From Nitrospira sp. ST-bin4 (GTDB taxonomy: Bacteria > Nitrospirota > Nitrospiria > Nitrospirales > Nitrospiraceae): a DNA stretch of 12,747 nt. The stretch spans positions 1 to 12,747 of the forward strand of contig MSXM01000082.1 in assembly GCA_002083565.1 (NCBI GenBank). Direction: 5' to 3'. Both the position numbers and the translations under genes were made by a program. Below the pieces are notes generated by a model. The model was not told the origin of the DNA and made no database searches. It worked only from the letters and a program-made list of their open reading frames with translations. Position 1 is the first letter of the stretch. Each line of letters opens with the position of its first letter. This document shows positions 1 to 5,947 of the stretch, piece by piece.

Positions 1-41
1 CTCTGCACACCCACGTAGTTGTCTTTGAGGAAACATAGTTG

Positions 42-548
42 ATGAGCTTGTGGCGATCACTGATCAGCGGCGCGCTTCTCGTTATGCTCATGGATACCGG
101 AATAACTACGGTATGTGCCGCTGCGGAGTCCGTTCAAGCTGTGAGCCGCGTCGAGGTTGTACTGGCGGATCAATATCGGAATCAGGTCGCCGCTTTGAAG
201 GAAGAGTTTGCTCAAGCTGGCATGACCAATGTCCACTTCCAATTTGCCAAGCGAGGGCAACCGCCGCAGAATATCGGACTCGGCCGGGATGTCCCGGCCG
301 ACAAAGCGCGAGAGGTGATCCGGCTGGCACTCAAGTACAATCTGGGCATCGGCATTCTCCTGCCTGAGCGGTTGTTCCCTCCACGATTCGTGACGATTGC
401 CTCATCGAATTATGACGATACGGTCGAGTACCCCATCAATCAGGAGGCTCTTGCCAAACTGCAGGCCCCGGACCTGACGACGGAAGAGTTTCATCGGGTC
501 TACCGTGAATTGACGTCTGTCCCGCTCGAACCAAAGGGCCGGTATTAG
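42..548 (+). CDS. hypothetical exported protein, 168 aa
   Basis: The N-terminus has a hydrophobic stretch (about residues 5-25) ending VCAAAES, which reads as a Sec signal peptide cleaved after an Ala, so the mature protein should be periplasmic or outside the cell. The ATG at 42 is preferred over the overlapping TTG at 39 because a GAGGAAA sequence lies about 8 nt upstream. The mature part alternates beta-like (RVEVVLAD) and helical segments (NQVAALKEEFAQAG, ADKAREVIRLALKYNLG), followed by LTTEEFHRVYREL. The alpha/beta pattern faintly recalls LytR_C or SPOR-type small domains, but that is a guess. It has no catalytic motif and only one Cys, in the signal region. No family is recognised with certainty. 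The gene stands alone, with 430 nt of non-coding DNA after it. Confidence 0.75.
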   Translation: MSLWRSLISGALLVMLMDTGITTVCAAAESVQAVSRVEVVLADQYRNQVAALKEEFAQAGMTNVHFQFAKRGQPPQNIGLGRDVPADKAREVIRLALKYNLGIGILLPERLFPPRFVTIASSNYDDTVEYPINQEALAKLQAPDLTTEEFHRVYRELTSVPLEPKGRY

Positions 549-977
549 GCAGTAAGCATCTCTGGCTTGCCGCAGCAAGAGCAACCATCGCGTAGTGTCC
601 CCTCCCGTGATGCGTTGCTGAAAATAAATATACCCCCACGGAATCATCACCTTACAGCTTATCGCTGCTCTCGAATCGTTGACACCTAAGTAAGTGGTCC
701 GTAAAGTGATGTGGTGATGGTCCAAGCTACGCCGACTGTCCCATCTCTCGCGCATCCCCTGCCTCTACAGCGCGTCTGATTCCCCAGTCTCCGCCGCTTC
801 TTCGAAAAACGAGTCTCATCCAGTTAAGCGGTGCGATATGCGAATCACCAATCCCACAGCCGTGTGTCTGCACAGCAGGTAGCGGTTATGTGATGGACCG
901 GTTCACATGCGTGCTTTTGCATGGGTTGCCCGTGGGGTGAGCGAGTATAGGCCACTAACGAGAAGAGGGAGATCGTC
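549..977. other. non-coding stretch with an imperfectly CRP-like inverted repeat
   Basis: No convincing gene is seen here; the reading frames have no ribosome binding site and no protein-like composition. A short 5-bp hairpin (CTTGC-cgca-GCAAG) follows the upstream stop codon but has no T-run. At 772-797 there is a segment shared with 3921-3948 (reported as a finding). At 888-908 there is a perfect 6-bp inverted repeat, ATGTGA-N9-TCACAT. TATAGG near 945 could be a -10 element for the next gene, but no well-spaced -35 is visible. Confidence 0.5.
888..908. promoter_or_regulatory. candidate operator, ATGTGA-N9-TCACAT
   Basis: The perfect inverted repeat has 6-nt arms and lies about 70 nt upstream of the start codon of the small exported protein at 978. 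The arms match the TGTGA/TCACA half-sites of CRP-family regulators, and a Crp/Fnr-family gene is present at 5233. However, the spacer is 9 nt rather than the usual 6, so binding by a classical CRP is doubtful. Assignment to any regulator is inference. Confidence 0.25.
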
Positions 978-1283
978 ATGATGAAAATCCTAACCAACAC
1001 AAAACCGGCGGCTGCAGTCTTAACGCTGGTGCTGTTCGCGGCACTGTCGATATGGTCAACTCAACCGGCTCAAGCGGCAGATCCGATTGTGAAGGGAGCG
1101 ATACATCTCGCTCCGGTAGGAGAGGTTAGTGTACCGGCATCGGGCGCAGAGGGGGATTCGCTAAAGAATTGTATGGCGAGAATTCCCAAAGTCGCCAGTG
1201 TCGGACAACGCATGCTGGCTAAACAGACCTGTGCAGGTGAAGAGGAGACGAGGAAAGTAATCCGGTCGGCGCCGACCTTCTGA
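978..1283 (+). CDS. small exported protein, two cysteines, unknown function
   Basis: The 101-aa product starts at tandem ATG codons (978 and 981) with GAGGGAG about 6 nt upstream. Residues 1-33 form a clear signal peptide: a Lys near the N-terminus, a hydrophobic core AAVLTLVLFAALSIW and an AQA cleavage site before ADP. The mature protein is about 67 aa and has two cysteines, in KNCMARIP and AKQTCAGEE. In an oxidising periplasm these could form a disulfide. Spacing and context do not suggest a haem CxxCH site or a metal site. Small two-Cys exported proteins of this look are familiar from Nitrospira-like genomes, but I know no function. The last codons contain a 14-bp perfect palindrome (1264-1277). 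Confidence 0.8.
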   Translation: MMKILTNTKPAAAVLTLVLFAALSIWSTQPAQAADPIVKGAIHLAPVGEVSVPASGAEGDSLKNCMARIPKVASVGQRMLAKQTCAGEEETRKVIRSAPTF

Positions 1284-1414
1284 ATGCGTGTGTCGAGAAG
1301 TTGTCGCGACAGGTCACGGTAGCTCGCGCGTCCACTGGGACAAGGTGGAAAGACTAAGACGACGTGTGGGCGGAGATGAATGAGTAAACTCGAAGGGAAA
1401 TCGAAAGCGGGGTG

Positions 1415-1519
1415 ATGACGATGTATCAGATTTGCGGCTTGCTTAGCATTGTCGCGTTGCTGTGTGGCATCACGATATGGGCCTCGATTCCAGAAGAGGT
1501 GGAGGATAGAAGGTATTGA
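1415..1519 (+). CDS. 34-aa single-helix membrane peptide
   Basis: The short reading frame begins ATG-ACG-ATG (1415 or 1421) after a purine-rich AAAGCGGGG that could act as a ribosome binding site. The peptide has one hydrophobic helix (QICGLLSIVALLCGITIWASI) and then an acidic/basic tail, PEEVEDRRY. This arrangement is typical of one-pass small membrane proteins. It sits 64 nt upstream of the NuoI-like gene on the same strand and could share its transcript. No family is recognised. A chance hydrophobic ORF is possible, but the clean helix-plus-charged-tail layout favours a real gene. Confidence 0.5.
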   Translation: MTMYQICGLLSIVALLCGITIWASIPEEVEDRRY

Positions 1520-1583
1520 TCACTCGATGAGTTGGGCAGACAAGGTCCGGTTGACAGGTCATCATGATCAGGAAGAAATACCC

Positions 1584-2156
1584 ATGAGACTGAGAGAGAG
1601 ATGGGCAAGGCACTATAGTGGATTCACGGCTTGGATCAAGCTGGTCACTTTCTATGAGCTCGCAGTGGGAATGAAGTTGACCTTGGGCCATCTCCTCCAC
1701 TACAAGCCCGTGACCCTTCAATATCCGCACGAGAAGCGGATTCTGCCGGACAATTATCGCGGCATGCTGGCGTTGCTGCGCTATGACGATGGGACCGAGA
1801 AGTGTGTCGGTTGTGATCTCTGTGAGGCTGCCTGTCCCTCTCGCGTCATTGCAGTGGTGAGCGCCGAAGTGCCGGGCGAACCGACGAAGCGATACGCGCA
1901 AGAGTATTCGATGGATATGACGCGGTGTTTGTTTTGCGGACTGTGCGTCCAAGCCTGTCCGGTCGATGCCTTGGCGATGACACGGGAATACGAGTGGGCG
2001 GTCAGTGACAAGCGGGATTTGTTTCTCGATAAGCAGCAGCTGCTGACGATCGGGGATCGTACGTATCGGACACGCGAGAAGCGGCTGGAGTTTCAGCATC
2101 TGAATCTGGCGGTTTTCAACGTCGCCGCATCCAATCATCCGCCCAAAGCTTGTTAG
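1584..2156 (+). CDS. nuoI: NuoI-like 2x[4Fe-4S] ferredoxin subunit (orphan complex I subunit I)
   Basis: The 190-aa protein has two canonical [4Fe-4S] motifs: CVGCDLCEAACP (Cys74, 77, 80, 84) and CLFCGLCVQACP (Cys115, 118, 121, 125). In NuoI the last Cys of each motif ligates the other cluster. The N-terminus (ELAVGMKLTLGHLLHYKPVTLQYPHEK) is the membrane-facing helix and the conserved TxQYPxE segment of NuoI. In complex I this subunit carries clusters N6a and N6b and passes electrons to NuoB. The ATG at 1584 is chosen because AGGAAG lies 8 nt upstream and the protein length then fits NuoI; an upstream ATG at 1527 lacks a good site. No other nuo gene is in the window, so it is either a dispersed complex I subunit or a ferredoxin-like partner of another oxidoreductase. 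Confidence 0.88.
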   Translation: MRLRERWARHYSGFTAWIKLVTFYELAVGMKLTLGHLLHYKPVTLQYPHEKRILPDNYRGMLALLRYDDGTEKCVGCDLCEAACPSRVIAVVSAEVPGEPTKRYAQEYSMDMTRCLFCGLCVQACPVDALAMTREYEWAVSDKRDLFLDKQQLLTIGDRTYRTREKRLEFQHLNLAVFNVAASNHPPKAC

Positions 2157-2175
2157 TCTTCAAGGCCGTGAAGGA

Positions 2176-2207
2176 GGCCTGACATGATCAGGCCGTGCGC
2201 TTTTATT
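2176..2207 (+). terminator. probable Rho-independent terminator after the NuoI-like gene
   Basis: A perfect 7-bp GC-rich stem (GGCCTGA / TCAGGCC) with a 5-nt loop lies 19 nt after the stop codon. It is followed 6 nt later by TTTTATT. The gap between stem and T-run is longer than ideal, so efficiency is uncertain. Confidence 0.5.
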
Positions 2208-2321
2208 GCTGAGGCATGGTGGCATTGCTTTCATCGAAGTTCTTTCAATCCCGTGTATGCATGCCTTATCTGGAACCAGACATTGAGAAGGGTGTTGTAG
2301 AGCCGGCCTATAGGAGGCGTC

Positions 2322-2534
2322 ATGAAGTGTTCACGTTGCCAGGGTCTCTTGATTGCCGTCCAAATGAGAGATATGGGGCAGCCTGTGGTGTCTGGATGGC
2401 GTTGTCTGCTCTGTGGTGCGATGACGGATCCTGGAATTGAGGCTAATCGAGCGAGTCACGATCTGCCGATTCGAAGCCGTGCGCGAGTCCCTGGATCACC
2501 TGTGATGAGGCTTGGGAAGGGTGGCGTGGGGTGA
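2322..2534 (+). CDS. small zinc-ribbon protein (CxxC...CxxC)
   Basis: The 70-aa protein starts at an ATG placed 4 nt after a near-perfect TAGGAGG ribosome binding site. It has two zinc-knuckle half-sites: CSRC (Cys3, Cys6) followed by QGLL, and CLLC (Cys28, Cys31) followed by G. After these comes the signature DPGIEANR, and the tail is basic (RSRARVPG). The same plan, CxxCxGLL...RCxxCGxxxDxxxxANR, occurs in the protein at 6731-6952, so they are paralogues. The fold should be a four-Cys zinc ribbon. Such domains bind nucleic acid or protein, but the specific role is unknown. It lies downstream of the NuoI-like gene's terminator and is probably transcribed separately. Confidence 0.75.
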   Translation: MKCSRCQGLLIAVQMRDMGQPVVSGWRCLLCGAMTDPGIEANRASHDLPIRSRARVPGSPVMRLGKGGVG

Positions 2535-2697
2535 ACCTTCTGTCGTTGGAGCGAGTGAGAGGGGTGCCTGATAGTGAGAGACTAGGGCCTGATCCGGACT
2601 GTGGGGCTTGTAATGGTGGGTATCATTTTGCCGGTCATTGATGCGGTTATGCGGGCTGTCTCAGTATGCAGGGAATAGCGAATACCGGGAGGAAGTC

Positions 2698-2820
2698 ATG
2701 GGTGTTTGGCGTGATTTTCGGCGTGACATGGGATGGGAACTCGTACTGCTCGCGTATGTGATGACGTGGGCGGTCGCTCTGGCCTTGACCTATATGTATG
2801 CTGACGGAATCGCAAGGTAG
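2698..2820 (+). CDS. 40-aa single-helix membrane peptide
   Basis: The ATG at 2698 follows a strong GGGAGGAAGTC ribosome binding site, which rules against longer in-frame starts upstream. The peptide has a basic N-terminus (GVWRDFRRDMGW), one hydrophobic helix (LVLLAYVMTWAVALALTYMY) and a short tail, ADGIAR. By the positive-inside rule the N-terminus faces the cytoplasm. No family is recognised. It is convergent with the XRE regulator gene, with only 10 nt between the two stop codons. Confidence 0.65.
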   Translation: MGVWRDFRRDMGWELVLLAYVMTWAVALALTYMYADGIAR

Positions 2821-2839
2821 CCATGCGCTGTTACCTTGC
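2812..2839. terminator. stem-loop at the convergent gene junction
   Basis: GCAAGGTA and TACCTTGC form a perfect 8-bp stem with a 12-nt loop, exactly at the junction of two convergent genes. Each arm overlaps the end of one gene. There is no T-run on either side, so a bidirectional terminator is inferred from position and symmetry only. Confidence 0.35.
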
Positions 2840-3709
2840 CGAAGGCTTCCTGCTGGAGGTGTGAAAATGCAGCGGGTCTCTGAGGTTCTGAAGCTCACGG
2901 TAATAGTAGAGCGGGGTTGGCCGCTTGCTCTCAAACGTCAGTGTGCGCAGAAAAGTGAGTTCCTCCTCGGTCGCATCTCCGCTTAGCAAGGGGTCTTGGA
3001 GAAAGTCCTTAAACCCGGGCTCTTCCCCTGATGCTTTGCTGGGCTCTCTTTCCATGAACTCGAACGTTTTGCGGTGGCCCGGCGCCACCCGGCGGTTCAA
3101 CACAATCTCAATGCAAAAAGTGGCAAGGTCGATATCCCAGGACTCGATCAAAGGTTCGAGGAACGCAATACAGTTTGCGTTCGAGAGGTCAAAGACCGTC
3201 GTATCCAGGAATTGTAGTATGGTAACCCGCATCTGGGGGTAACTCTTCTTGCTCAGTCGCGCTACCTGGCGCACCCACGCAGGGTTGTCGAGTTCATGCC
3301 GAGCCACACTCTTGACGACGCTCAACAGCTTCTGTGTGACAAACCGCTCAAGTTCACCGAATGGTTGTTTCTCAAAAATTGCACGGATTTGTCGGGTCTT
3401 TCCGGGGTGACACTTGTGGAGGATCAATTCTCGCGCGTCGTGCAGTAATGGACTCGTGTGGTCTCCCAACCGTTTCCTAAGATGCTCTCGACGCTCCAGG
3501 TTGGCGAGCTGTTCGAGCTGTCCCTTCGGTAATTTCAGCGCCCGTCCGATCTTCTCATACATGTCGGTCCGGTTCGGCGCGGGTGGGACTCTTTTGTTGG
3601 TCAGCAACTGCGAGATGTACGACTCGGTCACGTGGGCCGAACGGGCGAGCGCTCGCTGACCGATCCCCAATTCTTTCAAGCGATTCTTGATGAGCAGTGC
3701 AATGGGCAC
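2831..3709 (-). CDS. XRE-family helix-turn-helix transcriptional regulator
   Basis: The 292-aa protein has an N-terminal Cro/CI-type HTH (residues about 5-65). Its first helices are LIKNRLKELGIGQRALARSA, the turn-recognition segment is HVTESYISQLLTNKR, and MYEKIGRALKLPKGQL follows. The remaining 220 residues are helical and charged with no recognised domain; they may sense a signal or mediate oligomerisation. The start is GTG at 3709, supported by AGGAGG 6 nt upstream. The stretch just upstream holds a perfect 20-bp palindrome (3731-3750), suggesting autoregulation. The neighbouring gene on the left is convergent. It is not accompanied by a toxin-like partner or phage genes. The target and ligand are unknown. 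Confidence 0.85.
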   Translation of the reverse strand: MPIALLIKNRLKELGIGQRALARSAHVTESYISQLLTNKRVPPAPNRTDMYEKIGRALKLPKGQLEQLANLERREHLRKRLGDHTSPLLHDARELILHKCHPGKTRQIRAIFEKQPFGELERFVTQKLLSVVKSVARHELDNPAWVRQVARLSKKSYPQMRVTILQFLDTTVFDLSNANCIAFLEPLIESWDIDLATFCIEIVLNRRVAPGHRKTFEFMEREPSKASGEEPGFKDFLQDPLLSGDATEEELTFLRTLTFESKRPTPLYYYRELQNLRDPLHFHTSSRKPSAR

Positions 3710-3730
3710 GAGCGGCCTCCTGGATGATGG

Positions 3731-3750
3731 ATTAACTATTAATAGTTAAT
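3731..3750. promoter_or_regulatory. 20-bp perfect palindrome, candidate XRE operator
   Basis: The half-site ATTAACTATT is followed directly by its exact reverse complement, AATAGTTAAT. It lies 22 nt upstream of the GTG start of the XRE gene, where transcription should begin, in an AT-rich island within GC-rich DNA. A dimeric HTH regulator bound here could repress its own promoter. Identity of the binder is inference. Confidence 0.6.
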
Positions 3751-3785
3751 TGTGATAGGAAATGCATGACGAAGGAACATGCTGC

Positions 3786-3815
3786 TTGACAGTGTAGAGT
3801 TAATGCGCCTAGACT
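3786..3815 (+). promoter_or_regulatory. possible sigma70-type promoter, rightward
   Basis: A perfect TTGACA (3786-3791) is followed after 18 nt by TAGACT (3810-3815), which matches four of six positions of a -10 box. It would drive transcription to the right, away from the XRE gene and towards the small genes at 4195-5107. It lies 35 nt from the palindrome, so the same regulator could influence it. Confidence 0.35.
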
Positions 3816-3926
3816 GCAATAGGAGTGAAGAGAGAAGGGGCGCGGTCAAGGTTCTTCCTGTCTGACGTTTGGGTTGTGCTCATTGGGTCGTCTTTTGCCG
3901 TCTCTGCCCCCCCTCTCCGTGCGTAA

Positions 3927-4190
3927 CCGATTCAACAGTCTCCGCCGCCTCGACGCGAGAGAGTACCCTCAGTCTACGACCATTTCTCGCTCATTTCTCA
4001 CTGGTCGCGAGTCTTGGTCGTGCTTGCCGGGGTCTCGGCGTGGCTGGATTTGAGGCGAGGGGAGACGCAGGGTTGTTCCTCCCTGCTGTTGAGTGGGTTG
4101 GTGTTGTTGATGATTCACTTGGTCACGAGGGGCACGAACCGCGTGTCCTGGCTGATCAGATGCGCTGCGGAGATTCACCCGCGAGAAAGG
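3927..4190 (+). pseudogene. possible small two-helix membrane protein, ends uncertain
   Basis: This frame is open from just after a TAA at 3924 and has coding-like codon use: third positions are strongly G/C-rich, in contrast with the other frames. It encodes two hydrophobic segments (SRVLVVLAGVSAW and SLLLSGLVLLMIHLV) joined by a polar LDLRRGETQG loop. There is no ATG; TTG at 4014 lacks a ribosome binding site. The frame does not stop before the next gene at 4195 but runs through all of it in another register, which two real genes would rarely do. I read it as a decayed or frameshifted gene, though it might be chance. A competing frame ends in an ATGA overlap with the next gene but has poor codon use. 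Confidence 0.3.
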
Positions 4191-4194
4191 TGTT

Positions 4195-4419
4195 ATGACA
4201 ACAGACGTGCAGGTCTCGAGAATGAAGAAAGCGATTGCTCAGGCGATCAAGGTGATGGGAGACCGGTTTGGATCGACGGAGCAGGATGTCGCACTGGCGA
4301 TCCAGGAACTGAAGGCGTCGATGCAGTCGGCGTCGGAGCCGAGTCTTTCCGTGAAAACCGTGCCGGGGCCAGGCAGCCAGTCACCTCAGGCTGCGCAAGC
4401 CACTATCGAGACACCATAG
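4195..4419 (+). CDS. small hypothetical protein, 74 aa
   Basis: The ATG at 4195 has AAAGGTG a few nt upstream. The first 45 residues look like a soluble helical unit (MKKAIAQAIKVMGDRFGSTEQDVALAIQELKA). The remainder is a flexible, Ser/Pro/Gln-rich tail (PGPGSQSPQAAQATIETP). There are no cysteines, membrane segments or recognised motifs. It is followed after 27 nt by another small gene on the same strand, so the two are likely co-transcribed. Function unknown. Confidence 0.6.
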   Translation: MTTDVQVSRMKKAIAQAIKVMGDRFGSTEQDVALAIQELKASMQSASEPSLSVKTVPGPGSQSPQAAQATIETP

Positions 4420-4446
4420 CGTTTGCAACTGGAAGGAGAATGAAAC

Positions 4447-4815
4447 ATGAATGTCCAATCCGCTATTCATAGTCATATCGACATCACGGACACATGGGCC
4501 AGACTGTATCTCTTTCTGGCGCAAAGCATGGATCGCTGTGTGAGCGAGGCAGCACGTATCGACTATCCGGATGCTGAGTTACAGGCGCATCTCGCCTCAA
4601 CCAGGGCCACCGTCCTGGACATGCTGGCTGTCAATCAGGTGGTGAAGGCAAAGGTCGAGCGGGAGTGCAATCGGGTACGCTCGCTTACCATGGCCTGCCT
4701 CGCGGAGGGAGCCGCGAATGGGGCCGCACTGGATGAGCTGAAGGCAGAGCGGGCTGTGCTGAAACACAAGACCATGGCATTGAGCGACCTGCTTGCAGTA
4801 TTTCGGGCAGTCTAA
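4447..4815 (+). CDS. hypothetical helical protein, 122 aa
   Basis: The start is supported by AAGGAG 8 nt upstream of the ATG. The protein is soluble and mostly helical, with heptad-like stretches (LDMLAVNQVVKAKVEREC, LDELKAERAVLKHKTMALSDLLAVF) that suggest a short coiled coil or helical hairpin in the second half. The N-terminus carries several His and Asp residues (HSHIDITDTWARLYLFL) without forming a known metal motif. No family is recognised. It lies between two other small unknown genes on the same strand. Confidence 0.7.
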   Translation: MNVQSAIHSHIDITDTWARLYLFLAQSMDRCVSEAARIDYPDAELQAHLASTRATVLDMLAVNQVVKAKVERECNRVRSLTMACLAEGAANGAALDELKAERAVLKHKTMALSDLLAVFRAV

Positions 4816-4894
4816 TGGGATCCCGATCATGGCCCGTCGTTTCAGGCTCGGGCCGAGCAAGAAGCGGCAGGCCGCAATTACCAGGGAGGATACG

Positions 4895-5107
4895 ATGAAA
4901 ATGACATCACGGACGTATGTGTTGACGCTGAATTCACCGTCCAGAAAAGGCCTTCGACTGTGGATGGGGGACAGTATTCATGCTCTGCGCCATTGCTCGG
5001 TCAAACAGATCGGTCTTGCATTGCGGGAAATGCAACAGAATGTGGACAGTCTACAAGCCCCAGTCTCGTCGTCGGGTGGGTCGTCTTACCTGAACCGCAA
5101 TCGGTAA
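4895..5107 (+). CDS. small hypothetical protein, 70 aa
   Basis: The ATG at 4895 is preferred because GGGAGGA lies 4 nt upstream; the frame is open further upstream but would overlap the previous gene. The product begins MKMTSRTYVLTLNSPSRKG, then LRLWMGDSIHALRHCSVKQIGLALREMQQNV, and ends in a Ser/Gly-rich tail. There is no signal peptide or membrane helix. The predicted beta-then-helix layout suggests a small soluble domain, but no family is recognised. It is the last small gene before the Crp/Fnr regulator. Confidence 0.6.
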   Translation: MKMTSRTYVLTLNSPSRKGLRLWMGDSIHALRHCSVKQIGLALREMQQNVDSLQAPVSSSGGSSYLNRNR

Positions 5108-5171
5108 CGTGGGCAGCCAGTTGCGGCAGGAGGAACGGCCTGTCGAAAGTAGAGGTTTGAGAGCGTATTGG

Positions 5172-5219
5172 CGGCTTCTCGAAAGGAGGAGCCGAAAGCT
5201 GTAAATGCGGTCCCTATAG
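5172..5219 (+). promoter_or_regulatory. hairpin leader with masked Shine-Dalgarno and a 4-codon ORF
   Basis: A 9-bp stem (5172-5180 with 5186-5194, one G-U pair) closes a GAAAG loop. The loop and 3' arm contain AAAGGAGG, a strong ribosome binding sequence. Downstream, ATG-CGG-TCC-CTA-TAG (5205-5219) would encode only MRSL; the 15-nt spacing is long. The Crp/Fnr start codon follows 13 nt after this stop. This could be a translational leader or the relic of a lost gene start. Confidence 0.3.
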
Positions 5220-5232
5220 AGAAGGTGAATTT

Positions 5233-5901
5233 ATGGCACTCACCCGAACCCCGCCTAATCTAGAGACATTTCTCAGGAAGGGCGACAGGGGCAGTACGAT
5301 TCTTCTGTCTCCTAAAAAAGAGATTATTTTTTCGCAAGGGGATAGCGCTGATGCGGTGTTCCGGATTCAGGCAGGTAAGGTGAAGTTGACCGTGGTGTCC
5401 GAGCATGGGAAGGAAGCTGTCGTTGGAATTCTTGAACGGGGTGCTTTTTTAGGAGAATCCTGCCTCGTGGGCCAGACGGTCCGTACGGCGACGGCGACCA
5501 CCTTGGAAGACTCCCGCATTCTACGCATCGACAAAGCCGCCATGCTTCGCATGCTTCACGAGCAGCCCACGTTTGCCGAAGCGTTCATGTCCTACGTACT
5601 GATGCACTCGATCCGAATCCAGGAGGATTTGGTGGATCTGCTGTTTAATTCAAGCGAGAAGCGGCTGGCGCGGGCGCTGCTGTTGTTGGCCCATTTTGGG
5701 AAGGAGGGCAAGCCGGAGACGGTGATTGCCAAGATCAGCCAGGAAACGTTAGCCGAAATGATCGGTACCACCCGTTCGCGCGTCAGTTTCTTTATGAATA
5801 AGTTCCGCAAGCTCGGCTTCATTGATTACAAGGGCGGGATGGCCGGGACTAATGGATTGCAGGTGCATAGCTCTCTCCTCAATGTCGTGCTCCACGACTA
5901 G
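5233..5901 (+). CDS. Crp/Fnr-family transcriptional regulator
   Basis: The 222-aa protein has the two-domain Crp/Fnr plan. Residues about 15-115 are a cyclic-nucleotide-binding beta-barrel, with the phosphate-binding cassette FLGESCLVGQTVRTATATTL retaining Gly74, Glu75 and Arg84. A long dimerisation helix follows (FAEAFMSYVLMHSIRIQEDLVDLL), then a winged HTH near residues 168-200 (ISQETLAEMIGTTRSRVSFFMNKFRKLG). The conserved Glu and Arg suggest it can bind a cyclic nucleotide, but the ligand cannot be told. FNR-type N-terminal iron-sulfur cysteines are absent; the only Cys is Cys77. The start has GAAGGTG 5 nt upstream. The next gene rightward is a broken ferritin-like gene with its own upstream region. 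Targets are unknown. Confidence 0.93.
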   Translation: MALTRTPPNLETFLRKGDRGSTILLSPKKEIIFSQGDSADAVFRIQAGKVKLTVVSEHGKEAVVGILERGAFLGESCLVGQTVRTATATTLEDSRILRIDKAAMLRMLHEQPTFAEAFMSYVLMHSIRIQEDLVDLLFNSSEKRLARALLLLAHFGKEGKPETVIAKISQETLAEMIGTTRSRVSFFMNKFRKLGFIDYKGGMAGTNGLQVHSSLLNVVLHD

Positions 5902-5915
5902 AATGCCTGTCTGAT

Positions 5916-5947
5916 CCCGCTTCTTTGATTCAGTAAAGCTAAGCGGG
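5916..5947 (+). terminator. stem-loop after the Crp/Fnr gene
   Basis: CCCGCTT and AAGCGGG form a perfect 7-bp stem, extended by an inner CTTT/AAAG helix with a small bulge. It starts 14 nt after the stop codon. It lacks a T-run, so it may be a Rho-independent-like terminator of low efficiency or an mRNA-stabilising 3' hairpin. Confidence 0.45.

Noticed and set aside
1470..2138. Long - strand reading frame (222 codons) opposite the NuoI-like gene
   Set aside because: It is the antisense shadow of a clear iron-sulfur protein; it has no ribosome binding site or recognisable domain.
2831..3709. XRE regulator as the antitoxin of a toxin-antitoxin pair or a phage repressor
   Set aside because: It is much longer than typical antitoxins, has no adjacent toxin-like gene, and no phage genes are present.
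3869..4198. Plus-strand frame ending in an ATGA overlap with the gene at 4195
   Set aside because: The overlap looks like translational coupling, but the codon third positions are not G/C-rich, the start is a TTG without a ribosome binding site, and the protein is Cys-rich without pattern.
4816..4824. GGGATCCC palindrome just after the 122-aa gene
   Set aside because: An 8-bp palindrome is expected by chance many times in a window of this length.
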